A DNA stretch of 64,000 bases from positions 434,001 to 498,000 of the forward strand of contig NZ_JADHDA010000004.1 of NCBI RefSeq assembly GCF_015277735.1. Reading direction: 5' to 3'. How positions within the stretch are numbered: the stretch's first letter is position 1; the number at the start of each line of letters is the position of its first letter. Shown one piece after another: positions 24,944-33,572 of the stretch. The DNA comes from Psychrobacter sp. NG254 (lineage in GTDB: Bacteria; Pseudomonadota; Gammaproteobacteria; Pseudomonadales; Moraxellaceae). The translations under genes and the position numbers were made by a program. The notes below the pieces were generated by a model. The model ran no database searches. It was not told the origin of the DNA and worked only from the letters and a program-made list of their open reading frames with translations.

Positions 24944-25849
24944 ATGACAGAGATCAATGGAAAGCGGTTATCTTATCTTTATGAGGCTGTAACTATGGGG
25001 ACGATCCGGGCTGCAGCAGATAAGCTAGATATTGCTCCCTCAGCCATCAGCCGACAAATATCTCTGTTAGAAGAAGAATTAGCATGCATTCTTATTGAAC
25101 GGCACCGCAGAGGAGTAACACCAACAGAAGCTGGTAGTATTCTCTTACAGTTTTATCGGGAATCACTCTCCGCTGAGGAGACTTGTGTTTCCAAATTACA
25201 GGCGTTGTTAGGATTACAGCGGGGTCATATAAAGCTAGCAATGGGTGATGGTTTTGTTGGGGATTTGATGCTGGGTCCATTATCTGAGTTTTCCCGTTTA
25301 TATCCGGCGCTAACACTTTCAATCAGTACTGGTGGATCAAACGAGGTGATTCGTCAGGTTGAGGAAGATGAAGTGCATATCGGCCTAGTATTCCATCCTA
25401 GCAGTCATCCGCGCATCCGCTCACAGGTTATCAGTTGTCAGCCAATGTATATTATTGTTTCGCCCGACCACCCGTTGGCCAATCGAAGTAAACCTATGCA
25501 GTTAAAGGAGCTTTTGGAATATCCAGTGGGGCTGGCTGAAAGTCGTTTTGGCGTGCGTCAGTTACTAGCGATGGCCGAATTTCAACAAAAAATTCGATTT
25601 GACCCTATCCTAACCACTGACTCATTCACGGTGCTAAAGAATTTTGCTCGCTCAAATATGGGTTTTACCTTTCTACCGTATTTTGTAGTGTCCAAAGAAG
25701 TGAAAGACGGACATTTGATAGCTATCCCTATAGACAATACGCTACTGTCAAGCGGTGAAGCTCATATCGTCACTCGATTGGGTCGTCATCTATCCCAAGG
25801 CCCTAATGAATTACTACAGCATATGAAGTCATGGATGAAAGCTTTGTAA
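24944..25849 (+). CDS. LysR-type transcriptional regulator
   Basis: This is a standard LysR protein (~301 aa). The N-terminal winged helix reads LYEAVTMGTIRAAADKLDIAPSAISRQISLLEEEL (the recognition helix is APSAISRQISLLE), followed by an effector-binding periplasmic-protein-like domain. The start at 24944 (AAGAG nearby) fits family length better than an ATG ten codons upstream, which lacks a ribosome-binding site. It is convergent with the DUF3100-M20-aldehyde dehydrogenase operon and is its most likely regulator. The wording resembles regulators of amide and amidohydrolase clusters. Confidence 0.9.
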   Translation: MTEINGKRLSYLYEAVTMGTIRAAADKLDIAPSAISRQISLLEEELACILIERHRRGVTPTEAGSILLQFYRESLSAEETCVSKLQALLGLQRGHIKLAMGDGFVGDLMLGPLSEFSRLYPALTLSISTGGSNEVIRQVEEDEVHIGLVFHPSSHPRIRSQVISCQPMYIIVSPDHPLANRSKPMQLKELLEYPVGLAESRFGVRQLLAMAEFQQKIRFDPILTTDSFTVLKNFARSNMGFTFLPYFVVSKEVKDGHLIAIPIDNTLLSSGEAHIVTRLGRHLSQGPNELLQHMKSWMKAL

Positions 25850-25861
25850 GCGGACTGCATA

Positions 25862-25892
25862 CCAGCAACGTTGAGTTGCTGGATGCTGTTTT
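25862..25892 (+). terminator. hairpin after the LysR gene
   Basis: CCAGCAAC-GTTGA-GTTGCTGG is an 8-bp perfect stem 12 bases after the stop and is followed by GATGCTGTTTT. It sits between two convergent genes. Confidence 0.65.
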
Positions 25893-25932
25893 GAAATAGC
25901 TATTAACGTAGAACTGAACGGCTTCGCACCTT

Positions 25933-27249
25933 TTAAAGCATGGCCTGGGCTATTATGGCAGAACCTAAGAAAGTGCCGGTAAAAGTAAGCAGCGCAACCA
26001 CTGCGATTTTAAATCCAGATTTTTTAAACAAAGTTACTTCCATCTGAGAGATGGCAAACCCTGCGTAGGCAAGTACTGGCGTAATAAGCTGTAATACACC
26101 AAGCTTTTCTGTTTCTACTAAGACATACTCACTCATTGGAAACTGTGGTAGAGATATCAAAATAGCCACTATGGATATCCAAGCAATAGCGGGGACATTG
26201 ACAGGAATGACTTCTTTCAATAAGACACCAACGATACAACAAGCGAACAGAATTAACATGGCAGGTAAAGCAGAGATAGGATCAACGCCTTGCCCTACCC
26301 AATTACTGAGTAATAGAACGATACAGATAACCGCCAATAGGGATAAAGACTGCTTTACTGATAAAATAGATTGCTCTGGCACTTTTAAACCAAAACCTTT
26401 TTGTGTGGCAGTACTAATATCATTATTCTTCTTAAATTTGTTAATAACTTTATATAAAAACTCTGTGAATGGTAGGGCCACAAACAAACTGACGAACAGC
26501 CCTGTGGCGTAAGTTAATAAATTAGAAGTCGCCGCAAAGGCAGTAATAGTTTCCGCTTGAGCAGGTACCGTTTCTGCGAGCGCTGCTGAACAGGCACCCA
26601 TCATACTACCACTACCAATACCACAAGCCATAGCGAGCGCTCGAACATCCATGATATCCATAGAAGCAATAATACCTGCCATTAATGAAAAGTAAATTGC
26701 GCCAAACAAGGTACCCATTACATAGACACCCATGACACCGATACCTTCGGCGCTCTGAAGTCCATACTTATCAGCAATGAGCGCAATATTAGGTTCACGA
26801 GCAATTGAGTGAGTGGCACCAATAGCCTCCCTCCCCATTCCAAATACCAATACCGCAACGGGTAAGGCGATAAGAGCAGTCATTACATTCCCCAACTCTT
26901 GTAGCAAAAGGGCGGGACCTGCGGCTATGATTTCTTCGACCTTAGGACCGACACCAACACCAAATTTTGCAATGAATGGCATGATGCTCAAGAGAACGGC
27001 GTAGCTTGCAAATTTTGCTCGGTCTCTAGAAATTACCGCTTTCATTGAAGGTATAACGTTGGGATTCAATAGTAGTGTAAATATGAATGCGTATAGCAAA
27101 GGCAGTAAGACTAGTGTACCAATACCAATAGGTATCTTAATGATCCCTATCCATTCTGCAAATAGCGATGTAATAATTACTAGTAAATGCAGCTTCCAAT
27201 CAAATAAGTGCTTCGTCATTGTACTTGATAGTATAGTGGTATTATTCAT
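25933..27249 (-). CDS. DUF3100 family membrane protein
   Basis: This polytopic membrane protein has 438 residues and about 11-12 hydrophobic segments. The N-terminal KIPIGIGTLVLLPLLYAF, the central GMGREAIGATHSIAREPN and the glycine-rich CGIGSGSMMGACSAAL are wording I associate with the DUF3100 family, whose function is not established. Members are commonly encoded beside M20 amidohydrolases, exactly as here (49 bp downstream of the M20 gene), so a role as importer of the amide or peptide-like substrate is likely. AAGGA seven bases before the ATG supports the start. It is the last gene of the operon. Confidence 0.8.
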   Translation of the reverse strand: MNNTTILSSTMTKHLFDWKLHLLVIITSLFAEWIGIIKIPIGIGTLVLLPLLYAFIFTLLLNPNVIPSMKAVISRDRAKFASYAVLLSIMPFIAKFGVGVGPKVEEIIAAGPALLLQELGNVMTALIALPVAVLVFGMGREAIGATHSIAREPNIALIADKYGLQSAEGIGVMGVYVMGTLFGAIYFSLMAGIIASMDIMDVRALAMACGIGSGSMMGACSAALAETVPAQAETITAFAATSNLLTYATGLFVSLFVALPFTEFLYKVINKFKKNNDISTATQKGFGLKVPEQSILSVKQSLSLLAVICIVLLLSNWVGQGVDPISALPAMLILFACCIVGVLLKEVIPVNVPAIAWISIVAILISLPQFPMSEYVLVETEKLGVLQLITPVLAYAGFAISQMEVTLFKKSGFKIAVVALLTFTGTFLGSAIIAQAML

Positions 27250-27298
27250 AGCAGTTCCTTTTGCATTTTATGATGCCTACGTTTTTTGATGATTTGGT

Positions 27299-28462
27299 TT
27301 ATGCAGAAATTTTTGGTAGCTGAGACTCAACTAAAGAGACCCATACTTTGATTCCTGTCTCAATAGCATCGTCATTAAAATCATAAGCCGCATTGTGTAA
27401 TGGTTTGGAGGGGCTATTACCATCAACACCTAACCAAAAATAAGCGCCCTTGACGACTTGACTCATAAATGAAAAATCCTCAGAAGCCATTGAGGGTTCC
27501 ACATCAGTATTTACCTTATCAGCACCTAGCACTTTAGTAGCCGCCTCTTTAATTTCAAGATAGGCTTGGCTGTCATTAGTGGTTACTGGATAGCGAATGT
27601 GGTAATCCATCTCTCCTGTGACACCATATAAAGGCGGTAGTGTTGTAACCATTTCTGTCAGCATGTCTTGCATGGACTGGCGTACGTCCATATCAAAGCT
27701 ACGAACGGTTCCTTTTAGAATGGCGTAATCAGGAATGACATTGGTCGTATCACCACTATTCATCTGAGTGACGCTGATAACACCTGACTTGAGTGGAGAT
27801 ATTCGACGAGAGACAATAGATTGAATATTAGTAATCAATGCCGCACCTGCTGCTATAGGATCAGCTCCCAAATGTGGCATAGCTGCGTGAGTTCCTTTAC
27901 CAGTTAAAGTAATCTCAAAGGTATCAAAAGACGCCATCATAGGCCCGTTGTTGACCGCAATCTCTCCCACAGGTAGACCTGGCCAGTTATGTAACCCATA
28001 AACAGCATCCATAGGGAACTTATTAAACAATCCATCGTCAATCATAGCCTTTGCACCGCCTAAGACCTCTTCAGCAGGTTGAAAGATAAAATAAATGGTG
28101 CCATTAAAGTCTTTATGTTGGCTCAGATGCTTTGCCGTACCAAGCAGAACTGAAGTATGACCATCATGGCCACAGGCATGCATACAGTTTTCATGAGTGG
28201 ATTTATGCTCAATATCGTTTTGCTCTTTTATTGGTAGCGCATCGATATCGGCTCGTATGCCAATAGTAGGACCTGAGCCGTTCTTTAGAACACCGACAAC
28301 GCCCGTGCCGCCCAATCCTTGATGCACTTCCATCCCAAAGCTCTGTAATTTATCAACAATAAATGATGAGGTCTTGAACTCTTTAAAGCCAAGCTCTGGT
28401 TGACTATGGATTTGCTGACGCCACTGCTTTACTTCACCTAGTAGGGTTTCGTTAATTAACAT
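27299..28462 (-). CDS. M20 family amidohydrolase (hippurate/N-acyl amino acid hydrolase type)
   Basis: This is a cytoplasmic di-metal hydrolase of 387 residues. Metal-binding blocks are HACGHDGHTSVLLG near residue 95, the catalytic glutamates in QPAEEVLGGAKAMI near 130, a histidine in GLHNWPGLP near 157, and ASEDFSF near 330. The lid/dimerisation domain carries GKGTHAAMPHLGADPI, with the conserved histidine. The group cleaves N-acyl amino acids, hippurate or indole-acetyl amides. AGGAG eight bases before the ATG decides the start. It sits between an aldehyde dehydrogenase and the DUF3100 membrane protein, suggesting an acyl- or aryl-amide as the imported substrate. Confidence 0.9.
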   Translation of the reverse strand: MLINETLLGEVKQWRQQIHSQPELGFKEFKTSSFIVDKLQSFGMEVHQGLGGTGVVGVLKNGSGPTIGIRADIDALPIKEQNDIEHKSTHENCMHACGHDGHTSVLLGTAKHLSQHKDFNGTIYFIFQPAEEVLGGAKAMIDDGLFNKFPMDAVYGLHNWPGLPVGEIAVNNGPMMASFDTFEITLTGKGTHAAMPHLGADPIAAGAALITNIQSIVSRRISPLKSGVISVTQMNSGDTTNVIPDYAILKGTVRSFDMDVRQSMQDMLTEMVTTLPPLYGVTGEMDYHIRYPVTTNDSQAYLEIKEAATKVLGADKVNTDVEPSMASEDFSFMSQVVKGAYFWLGVDGNSPSKPLHNAAYDFNDDAIETGIKVWVSLVESQLPKISA

Positions 28463-28480
28463 GTGTTTTCTCCTTACGTA

Positions 28481-30019
28481 CTATTGAATTGAGTAACCAA
28501 ATTGGATAGCGGAGTCTTTTGCTGTTTCGACCCAGACACTTTTGGTCTGTGTGTATTCGAGTAAACCTTCGTAGCCACTCGAACGACCATAGCCACTCTC
28601 ACCAAAACCACCAAATGGCGACATGACGTTGATTGATTTATAGCTATTTACCCAGAATGTCCCAGCATTTACTTGAGCGGCCATCCGATGCGCGCGGCCG
28701 ACATCAGCCGTCCAAACAGCACCCGCTAAACCAAAACGACTGTCGTTTGCTATCGCTACCGCTTCTTCTTCTTCATCGAATGAAATAACAGAAACCACAG
28801 GTCCAAAAATTTCTTCCTGCGCGACTCGCATATCATTTTTCACATTGGCCAAAACGGTTGGCTGATAAAAGTAACCGTTTTCACCGCCACAAATAGCACC
28901 TGCCTTTCCGCCTGCGGCAACAACCGCACCTTCAGCAATACCGTCCGATACTAACGAGTGTATGTGGTTAAACTGTTTTTGATTATTGATCGGTCCCACC
29001 ATCGTGCCTTCATGCCATGGCAAACCCACGGGCAACTTACTCGCGGCCGAGGCAACCCGATCCACGACTTCTTTATAGATATCACGATGGACTAATAATC
29101 GAGCACCCGATACACAGCTCTGTCCAGCAGCAGAAAATACCGCAGCTTGCGCGCCCACTACCGCGCGATCCAGATCAGCATCTGGAAAAATTATATTGGC
29201 TGACTTACCACCCAGCTCCAATACGCAAGGGATGACACGTTGCGCAGATGCCGAAGCAATGAGCGCGCCAGTCTTCGGTGAGCCAACAAAAACCACTTTT
29301 TTAGTTGCTGGATGAGCAATGGCAGCAGATCCTGTGGTGTGTCCCAGCCCATTAATGACATTGACCAAACCACGCGGGATACCTGCTTGCTCAAGAATTT
29401 TAACGAGTGCTGTTGAGCTTAGTGGGGTTAATTCAGATGGCTTTAGTAAGACGGCATTGCCGGCGCAGATGGCTGGCGCGATTTGCCAGCCTCCAGTAAA
29501 TACAGGTGCATTCCAAGGGGTGATTTGAGTGACGACACCATAAGGCTCATGGCGAGTGTAGTTCAAGTGGCTTGTGGGTACGGGGATAACTTGCCCCATA
29601 ATTTTGTCACACCAGCCAGCATAGTATTCAAACATCTCTGCAACTTTTGCCACCTCAACCCGGCAATCACGAATAGGCTTGCCTGCAGAGAGACACTCTA
29701 AGCGTGCCAAAGGTTCTGCGGCTTCGCGTATTTTCATGCCGCACTTCCACATTAACTGACCTCGTGCACTGGCAGTCATTGTCCACCATACTTTTTGAGC
29801 TTTCATAGCGGTATCAGCGGCATCAGCAACAATACTTTTTCCCGCATCACGATAGGTTAAGAATATCTGACCCGTTGCTGGGTTAGTCAGATCGATGTTG
29901 CCTCCATTACCTGTAACTAATTCTCCATCAATCCAGCTGCCAAATTCAGAAGTACCTAATAGTTCATTAATTAATATGTCAACTTGCTGCTCGCCATTTC
30001 CTTCTACGATAAAACTCAT
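28481..30019 (-). CDS. aldehyde dehydrogenase family protein
   Basis: This NAD(P)+-dependent aldehyde dehydrogenase has 512 residues, slightly longer than average through an N-terminal extension. The cofactor motif TPWNAPVFTGGW is near residue 165, the general base is in ELGGKSANIIFPDADLD near 265, and the catalytic cysteine is in AAGQSCVSGARLLV near 300. The C-terminal NSYKSINVMSPFGGFGESGYGR is typical of enzymes acting on small polar or aryl aldehydes. It lies 3 bp after the hydroxyisobutyrate-dehydrogenase-like gene and 18 bp before the M20 gene. It may oxidise the aldehyde produced when the first enzyme oxidises a hydroxy acid or alcohol. Confidence 0.9.
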   Translation of the reverse strand: MSFIVEGNGEQQVDILINELLGTSEFGSWIDGELVTGNGGNIDLTNPATGQIFLTYRDAGKSIVADAADTAMKAQKVWWTMTASARGQLMWKCGMKIREAAEPLARLECLSAGKPIRDCRVEVAKVAEMFEYYAGWCDKIMGQVIPVPTSHLNYTRHEPYGVVTQITPWNAPVFTGGWQIAPAICAGNAVLLKPSELTPLSSTALVKILEQAGIPRGLVNVINGLGHTTGSAAIAHPATKKVVFVGSPKTGALIASASAQRVIPCVLELGGKSANIIFPDADLDRAVVGAQAAVFSAAGQSCVSGARLLVHRDIYKEVVDRVASAASKLPVGLPWHEGTMVGPINNQKQFNHIHSLVSDGIAEGAVVAAGGKAGAICGGENGYFYQPTVLANVKNDMRVAQEEIFGPVVSVISFDEEEEAVAIANDSRFGLAGAVWTADVGRAHRMAAQVNAGTFWVNSYKSINVMSPFGGFGESGYGRSSGYEGLLEYTQTKSVWVETAKDSAIQFGYSIQ

Positions 30020-30022
30020 AAC

Positions 30023-30901
30023 CTACTCTCCCAAGCCAGCATTTTTTACAATGCAGTTAAAATCATCCTGATCAGGTATGTTTGCTTCACTCTGCGACCA
30101 AATCTCAGCTACCTGCTGCGCCAAAGGCAACTCTAATCCCATCTCACCAATCATATTTTTTGCCAGACGTACGTCTTTACGCATCAGCTGCATCGTAAAA
30201 CCGGAATCAAAACTTTGATTGAGAATCCAACGAGGGAAATTAACTTCACTAATTGCACTACGACCTGAGCCGGCATTCAAACCAGCAATAAGGTCTGCAG
30301 GATCGAGGCCTGCCTTGGTGCCCAAAGCTACTGCTTCGGCAGTAGTCACGAGATGTGCGGCACATAGTAGATTATTAATGAGCTTAGCGGCATGTCCATT
30401 GCCAGACTTGCCCATGTAGACCACTTTTGAGCTTAGCGCATCCAGATACAACTGAGCACGTTCAAGGGAGCTGCGTTCGCCGCCAACAAGCATCACCATA
30501 GTACCGGCTTCAGCACCCGCCGGACCGCCACTAACAGGACAGTCCAATAACTGATGGCCTAACTGACCCAGCTCTATCGCGAGTACCCGCGTCACCTCTG
30601 GTTCTGAGGTAGAAGTATCAATGATTAGAGTATTAGGCTGAGCACAGTCAATAATGCCACCTTTACCTTTAACAACTGCTTGTACATGCTTTGCCATTGG
30701 CAGAGATAGAATGATGACGTTAGATTCAGCACAAAGCGCTTTAATATCTGCAACAACATTCACGCCCATTTCTTTGGCAGCTTGGCGCTGGGCCTCTCCT
30801 ATGTCCGTGCCAAATACTTTAAAACCTTTGCGAAGCAAAGACTGAGCCATACCATTACCCATACGGCCTAAACCGACAATACCTATATTTCCTTTAGTCA
30901 T
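30023..30901 (-). CDS. NAD(P)-dependent beta-hydroxyacid dehydrogenase (3-hydroxyisobutyrate / tartronate semialdehyde type)
   Basis: This is a 292-residue beta-hydroxyacid dehydrogenase. The N-terminal Rossmann motif GIVGLGRMGNGMAQSL is at ~6-21, the substrate-binding DCPVSGGPAGAEAGTMV near 118, and the catalytic lysine in GNGHAAKLINNLL near 170. The family oxidises 3-hydroxyisobutyrate, 2-hydroxy-3-oxopropionate (in reverse) or related hydroxy acids. It is the first gene of the four-gene minus-strand operon and is followed almost immediately by the aldehyde dehydrogenase, the order expected for consecutive oxidation of an alcohol through an aldehyde to an acid. The substrate cannot be fixed from sequence. 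Confidence 0.88.
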   Translation of the reverse strand: MTKGNIGIVGLGRMGNGMAQSLLRKGFKVFGTDIGEAQRQAAKEMGVNVVADIKALCAESNVIILSLPMAKHVQAVVKGKGGIIDCAQPNTLIIDTSTSEPEVTRVLAIELGQLGHQLLDCPVSGGPAGAEAGTMVMLVGGERSSLERAQLYLDALSSKVVYMGKSGNGHAAKLINNLLCAAHLVTTAEAVALGTKAGLDPADLIAGLNAGSGRSAISEVNFPRWILNQSFDSGFTMQLMRKDVRLAKNMIGEMGLELPLAQQVAEIWSQSEANIPDQDDFNCIVKNAGLGE

Positions 30902-31577
30902 GTCTATTCCTTTAGTCTTATGTTTTCTGTCAGTCTTATTATGACTAATAAACCATTAAGAAGAATCACAACAAACAACCTTTTGTGTTCTAAAAAAGGC
31001 AACACTAGCGTAAGAAACTAGATAGGTTTCTCTTCACTTCATTCTGTTATTTATAGAAATTGGTGGGATTTTGCTAAAATAGCTATAGCGAGTTTATAGC
31101 AGACATAGCCGATTGATGACTTCGTTTTGGGAATGTTGTCATTTCGGTCTTGGTGGGCGGAGTTTTACATGGATGAATACTGTGACCGAGTACAAACAGT
31201 TGCCAGCTTAGTTACCCTAGTTAGCCAGTTAACTGGTAACGACAAACCTTGAGTAGTGTGATGGCACGGTGGAATGACGAGAAATCTTAAGGATAGGACA
31301 CAGCCGTTGGTTGCGATGGTATTTGTAGAAATATTTTCGGATCGTCCATACGGTGAGTATTTTATCCAGCGTATTCCTCTCACAACGTTTATTGGGGTAA
31401 ACGATAATTGTGACAATTTGGGAAAATAATCGAAGTCGACAAAAACTAACGTTCGAGGCTCACGACTCATTGGTCTATTTTCATAAAGATAATTGGCGTT
31501 ACAACTCGTTTGTTAAAGCTACTTGGGATTCAAGTACCCATCGATATATATTCACTTAAATAGTAAAGGTTACTCTA
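30902..31577. other. long gap with degenerate sequence
   Basis: No gene is supported here. A minus-strand frame of 101 codons (31165-31470) has poor amino-acid composition and no recognisable motif. A plus-strand stretch of ~50 codons ending near 31557 (with AHDSLVYFHKDNWRYNSF) reads more like protein but has no start. The whole stretch looks like decayed DNA next to the tRNA fragment and orphan terminators downstream. Promoter elements of the operon starting at 30901 must lie near 30930-31080. Confidence 0.4.
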
Positions 31578-31669
31578 AAAACACAAAAAAGCCTTTTAAG
31601 CTTAATATTTCATAGCTTGAAAGGCTTTATCGATCACATACTTTTATCTAGTTAAGAAACTTAATATTG
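31578..31669 (+). terminator. repeat-borne hairpin terminator, copy 1
   Basis: AGCCTTTTAAGCT and AGCTTGAAAGGCT form a 13-bp stem (one mismatch) around a short loop, inside a ~92-bp sequence repeated at 55458-55552 with about 85% identity by eye. The shared part continues past the hairpin through TTTATCTAG and TTAATATTG. No gene ends just upstream, so this copy looks orphaned. Confidence 0.65.
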
Positions 31670-31795
31670 CCGTTTGATTAAATTTATAGAGAACTTTGAA
31701 CACTCGGAGGAATCTTTAAAATCGTCATCTGAAATTGCTAAACGAACAAATTCTAGCCTAGGTAAGACTTTATTCTTAGCTATTTAAGATAAAGA

Positions 31796-31854
31796 ACGGA
31801 TTCAAAACCCGTTGCCTTTGTAAGCGTGTCTGTTCGAGTTCGACAACTGCTACC
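31796..31854 (+). pseudogene. tRNA-Leu(CAA) 3' fragment
   Basis: The sequence contains an anticodon arm (ACGGA-TTCAAAA-CCCGT, one mismatch), a class II long variable arm (TTGCCTTTGTAAGCGTG-like), a T-arm with GTTCGAGTT, and an acceptor-like end ACAACTGCTACC. The D-arm and 5' acceptor strand are missing upstream, so it cannot be a working tRNA. Such 3' fragments are typical of attachment sites left by tRNA-targeting integrases. Confidence 0.6.
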
Positions 31855-31872
31855 CTCTTAAAGCTATAAACT

Positions 31873-31909
31873 AAAATACCTCTAACGATTAAGTTTAGCG
31901 GTATTTTTT
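31873..31909. terminator. hairpin with T-run
   Basis: AAAATACC-T-CTAA pairs with TTTAG-C-GGTATTTT (one mismatch) and is followed by extra T. It lies just downstream of the tRNA-Leu fragment and 58 bp from the stop of the convergent small gene, and is plausibly the old tRNA terminator. Confidence 0.6.
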
Positions 31910-31966
31910 GTCTGATTTTAGGTTTCTATTGTCTTAGCTAATTTCAAATCTATCAAATAAAATTAA

Positions 31967-32371
31967 CTACTTACTAATCTGCATACGCTGATTGATTTGT
32001 GGACTCACCTGTATCTGTTGTTTCATAAGTTGATTGGTAGGTTTAACTGATATTGTGTTGACTACCTTGGGTTGAGCAACTGCCATTCCTTTAGATAAAC
32101 AAGCATATTGTTCATCAATCGGAACTGAGCTACAGTATTCGCTATTTTCAGCAAAGCTCTTTTTTATCTGTTCCTCAGAAAACTTAACTCCAGCTTTATC
32201 AACACCTTCTCCTTCTTGAGGAGCTGCGATTCGGTCATTCATTGCAGCACCCCAAAAACAGCTAAAAAAGTTTCCACCAGCTCTCATGCAGCCATTGTAA
32301 GAAGCAAACGCAGACATTGGCAAAATTGCTAGGGCAATGAGCATATACATTCTATAAAGATTCTTTTTCAT
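31967..32371 (-). CDS. small secreted protein of unknown function
   Basis: From the chosen ATG this is ~134 residues. It has a clear signal peptide (MKKNLYRMYMLIALAILPMSAFAS, cleavage after AFA), then a short cysteine-containing head (CMRAGGNFFSCFWG), a polar middle with another cysteine pair region (YCSSV ... YACLSKG), and a Gln/Asn-rich tail. GGTGGA six bases before this ATG favours it over an upstream start twelve codons earlier. Four cysteines could form two disulfides in the periplasm. I recognise no family. It stands alone in an AT-rich region next to a tRNA fragment, so recent acquisition is possible. Confidence 0.65.
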   Translation of the reverse strand: MKKNLYRMYMLIALAILPMSAFASYNGCMRAGGNFFSCFWGAAMNDRIAAPQEGEGVDKAGVKFSEEQIKKSFAENSEYCSSVPIDEQYACLSKGMAVAQPKVVNTISVKPTNQLMKQQIQVSPQINQRMQISK

Positions 32372-32562
32372 AACTTGTCCACCTATAGTGATTATAGTTA
32401 ATGACATGTATTTACATTAATAAATATATAGCCATATTAATTAGTATCACTGCCTTAGATGCGTGTCAAGAAATTTGGTCAATTATTATTAATTTTATCT
32501 ACAAAAATTTTTAACTTATTTATTATAATCTAATAAGCTATCCTCACCATCGCTCACTTCTC

Positions 32563-33489
32563 TTAACGCCGATTTGTCAAAACCACTCCAGTGATCACCA
32601 GCGCGCCACCAAGTAACATCGAAGAGGATATATGCTCATTGAGTAGCAAAGCGCCGAGCAACACACCAAATAACGGAACAAAGTTAGTAAAAACTGACGT
32701 TTGTGCTGCGCCAATTGTTTTGATCCCTTGGTAATACCAAATAAAAGGAATAACGGTGCCAAATATCGCCAAATAGCTAATAGCTGCACCAATCTTCCAG
32801 TTTAACTCTGGTAGCACCTGCATGTTTGGATTGAACAACCATACCATTAACAGCAGTAGCAATCCCCAAATAGCAGCATAAGTCGTTGATACTAAGGGTG
32901 ATAAACCAAGCAGTGCTCTGCGCCCCACAACGGTATAAATAGCCCAACTAATTACCGCGCAGAGCATTGACAATTCACCATGGCCAAAAGCCTGACCACT
33001 GTCTTGGATCACAGTCAGTAGATGACCATTACTGATCACGGTCAATGCGCCCAATACCGCCACAGTTATCCCAAGCAACATCTGCAATGAAATTTTTTCT
33101 CGGTATAAGAGGGAAACTAGTACCGCAGTCGCGATAGGATTAAACGCGACAAATAGAGCCGTTCGGGAGGCTGGCATTTCAGAGAGCGCAGTAAAAAAGA
33201 ACAGATTGTAGGTAAATATCCCAGTAAGACCGAGAGCGAAGGTGATCGCGACCTGCCTGAGCGATAGCGTTGGTAGCCTACCTTCTAGTTTTATAGTGAG
33301 TAAAATGAGTATAAATACCGCCAGACCAAAACGGCCTATCGCTGACATTAACGGTGAAAGCGATTCCGTCAGTAAACGCCCTGCGATAAAAGTCCCTCCC
33401 CACAGTAAGGCGACTAGGACAAGTTTGAAATATATTGGCCAGATAGAGGGTAAAGCCAAGTCGTTAGAGGTACTGGTAGTTGGTTGCAT
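32563..33489 (-). CDS. EamA/DMT superfamily transporter
   Basis: This inner-membrane protein has ~308 residues and ten hydrophobic segments in two homologous EamA halves: the first opens with LVLVALLWGGTFIAGRLL, the second with LCAVISWAIYTVVGRR. These transporters usually export amino acids or metabolites, or salvage them. An upstream TTG would add four residues; the ATG at 33489 is preferred. It is divergent from a LysR gene 83 bp away, the standard pairing for substrate-induced exporters. Substrate unknown. Confidence 0.88.
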   Translation of the reverse strand: MQPTTSTSNDLALPSIWPIYFKLVLVALLWGGTFIAGRLLTESLSPLMSAIGRFGLAVFILILLTIKLEGRLPTLSLRQVAITFALGLTGIFTYNLFFFTALSEMPASRTALFVAFNPIATAVLVSLLYREKISLQMLLGITVAVLGALTVISNGHLLTVIQDSGQAFGHGELSMLCAVISWAIYTVVGRRALLGLSPLVSTTYAAIWGLLLLLMVWLFNPNMQVLPELNWKIGAAISYLAIFGTVIPFIWYYQGIKTIGAAQTSVFTNFVPLFGVLLGALLLNEHISSSMLLGGALVITGVVLTNRR

Positions 33490-33572
33490 GATGTCGCTCA
33501 ATATAAGAGTTAACCTGATATGTGCTATAGTATTTCACTAATGTTAAGTCATAGTAAAATGAGCAAAAGGTC

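Noticed and set aside
31345..31358. CCATACGGTGAGTA also found in the arm of the hairpin at 62757
   Set aside because: A single 14-base match without flanking similarity; could be chance or a trace of a shared element, not enough to call.
31165..31470. 101-codon minus-strand frame
   Set aside because: No start context, no motif, and odd residue composition; more likely chance in a degenerate gap.
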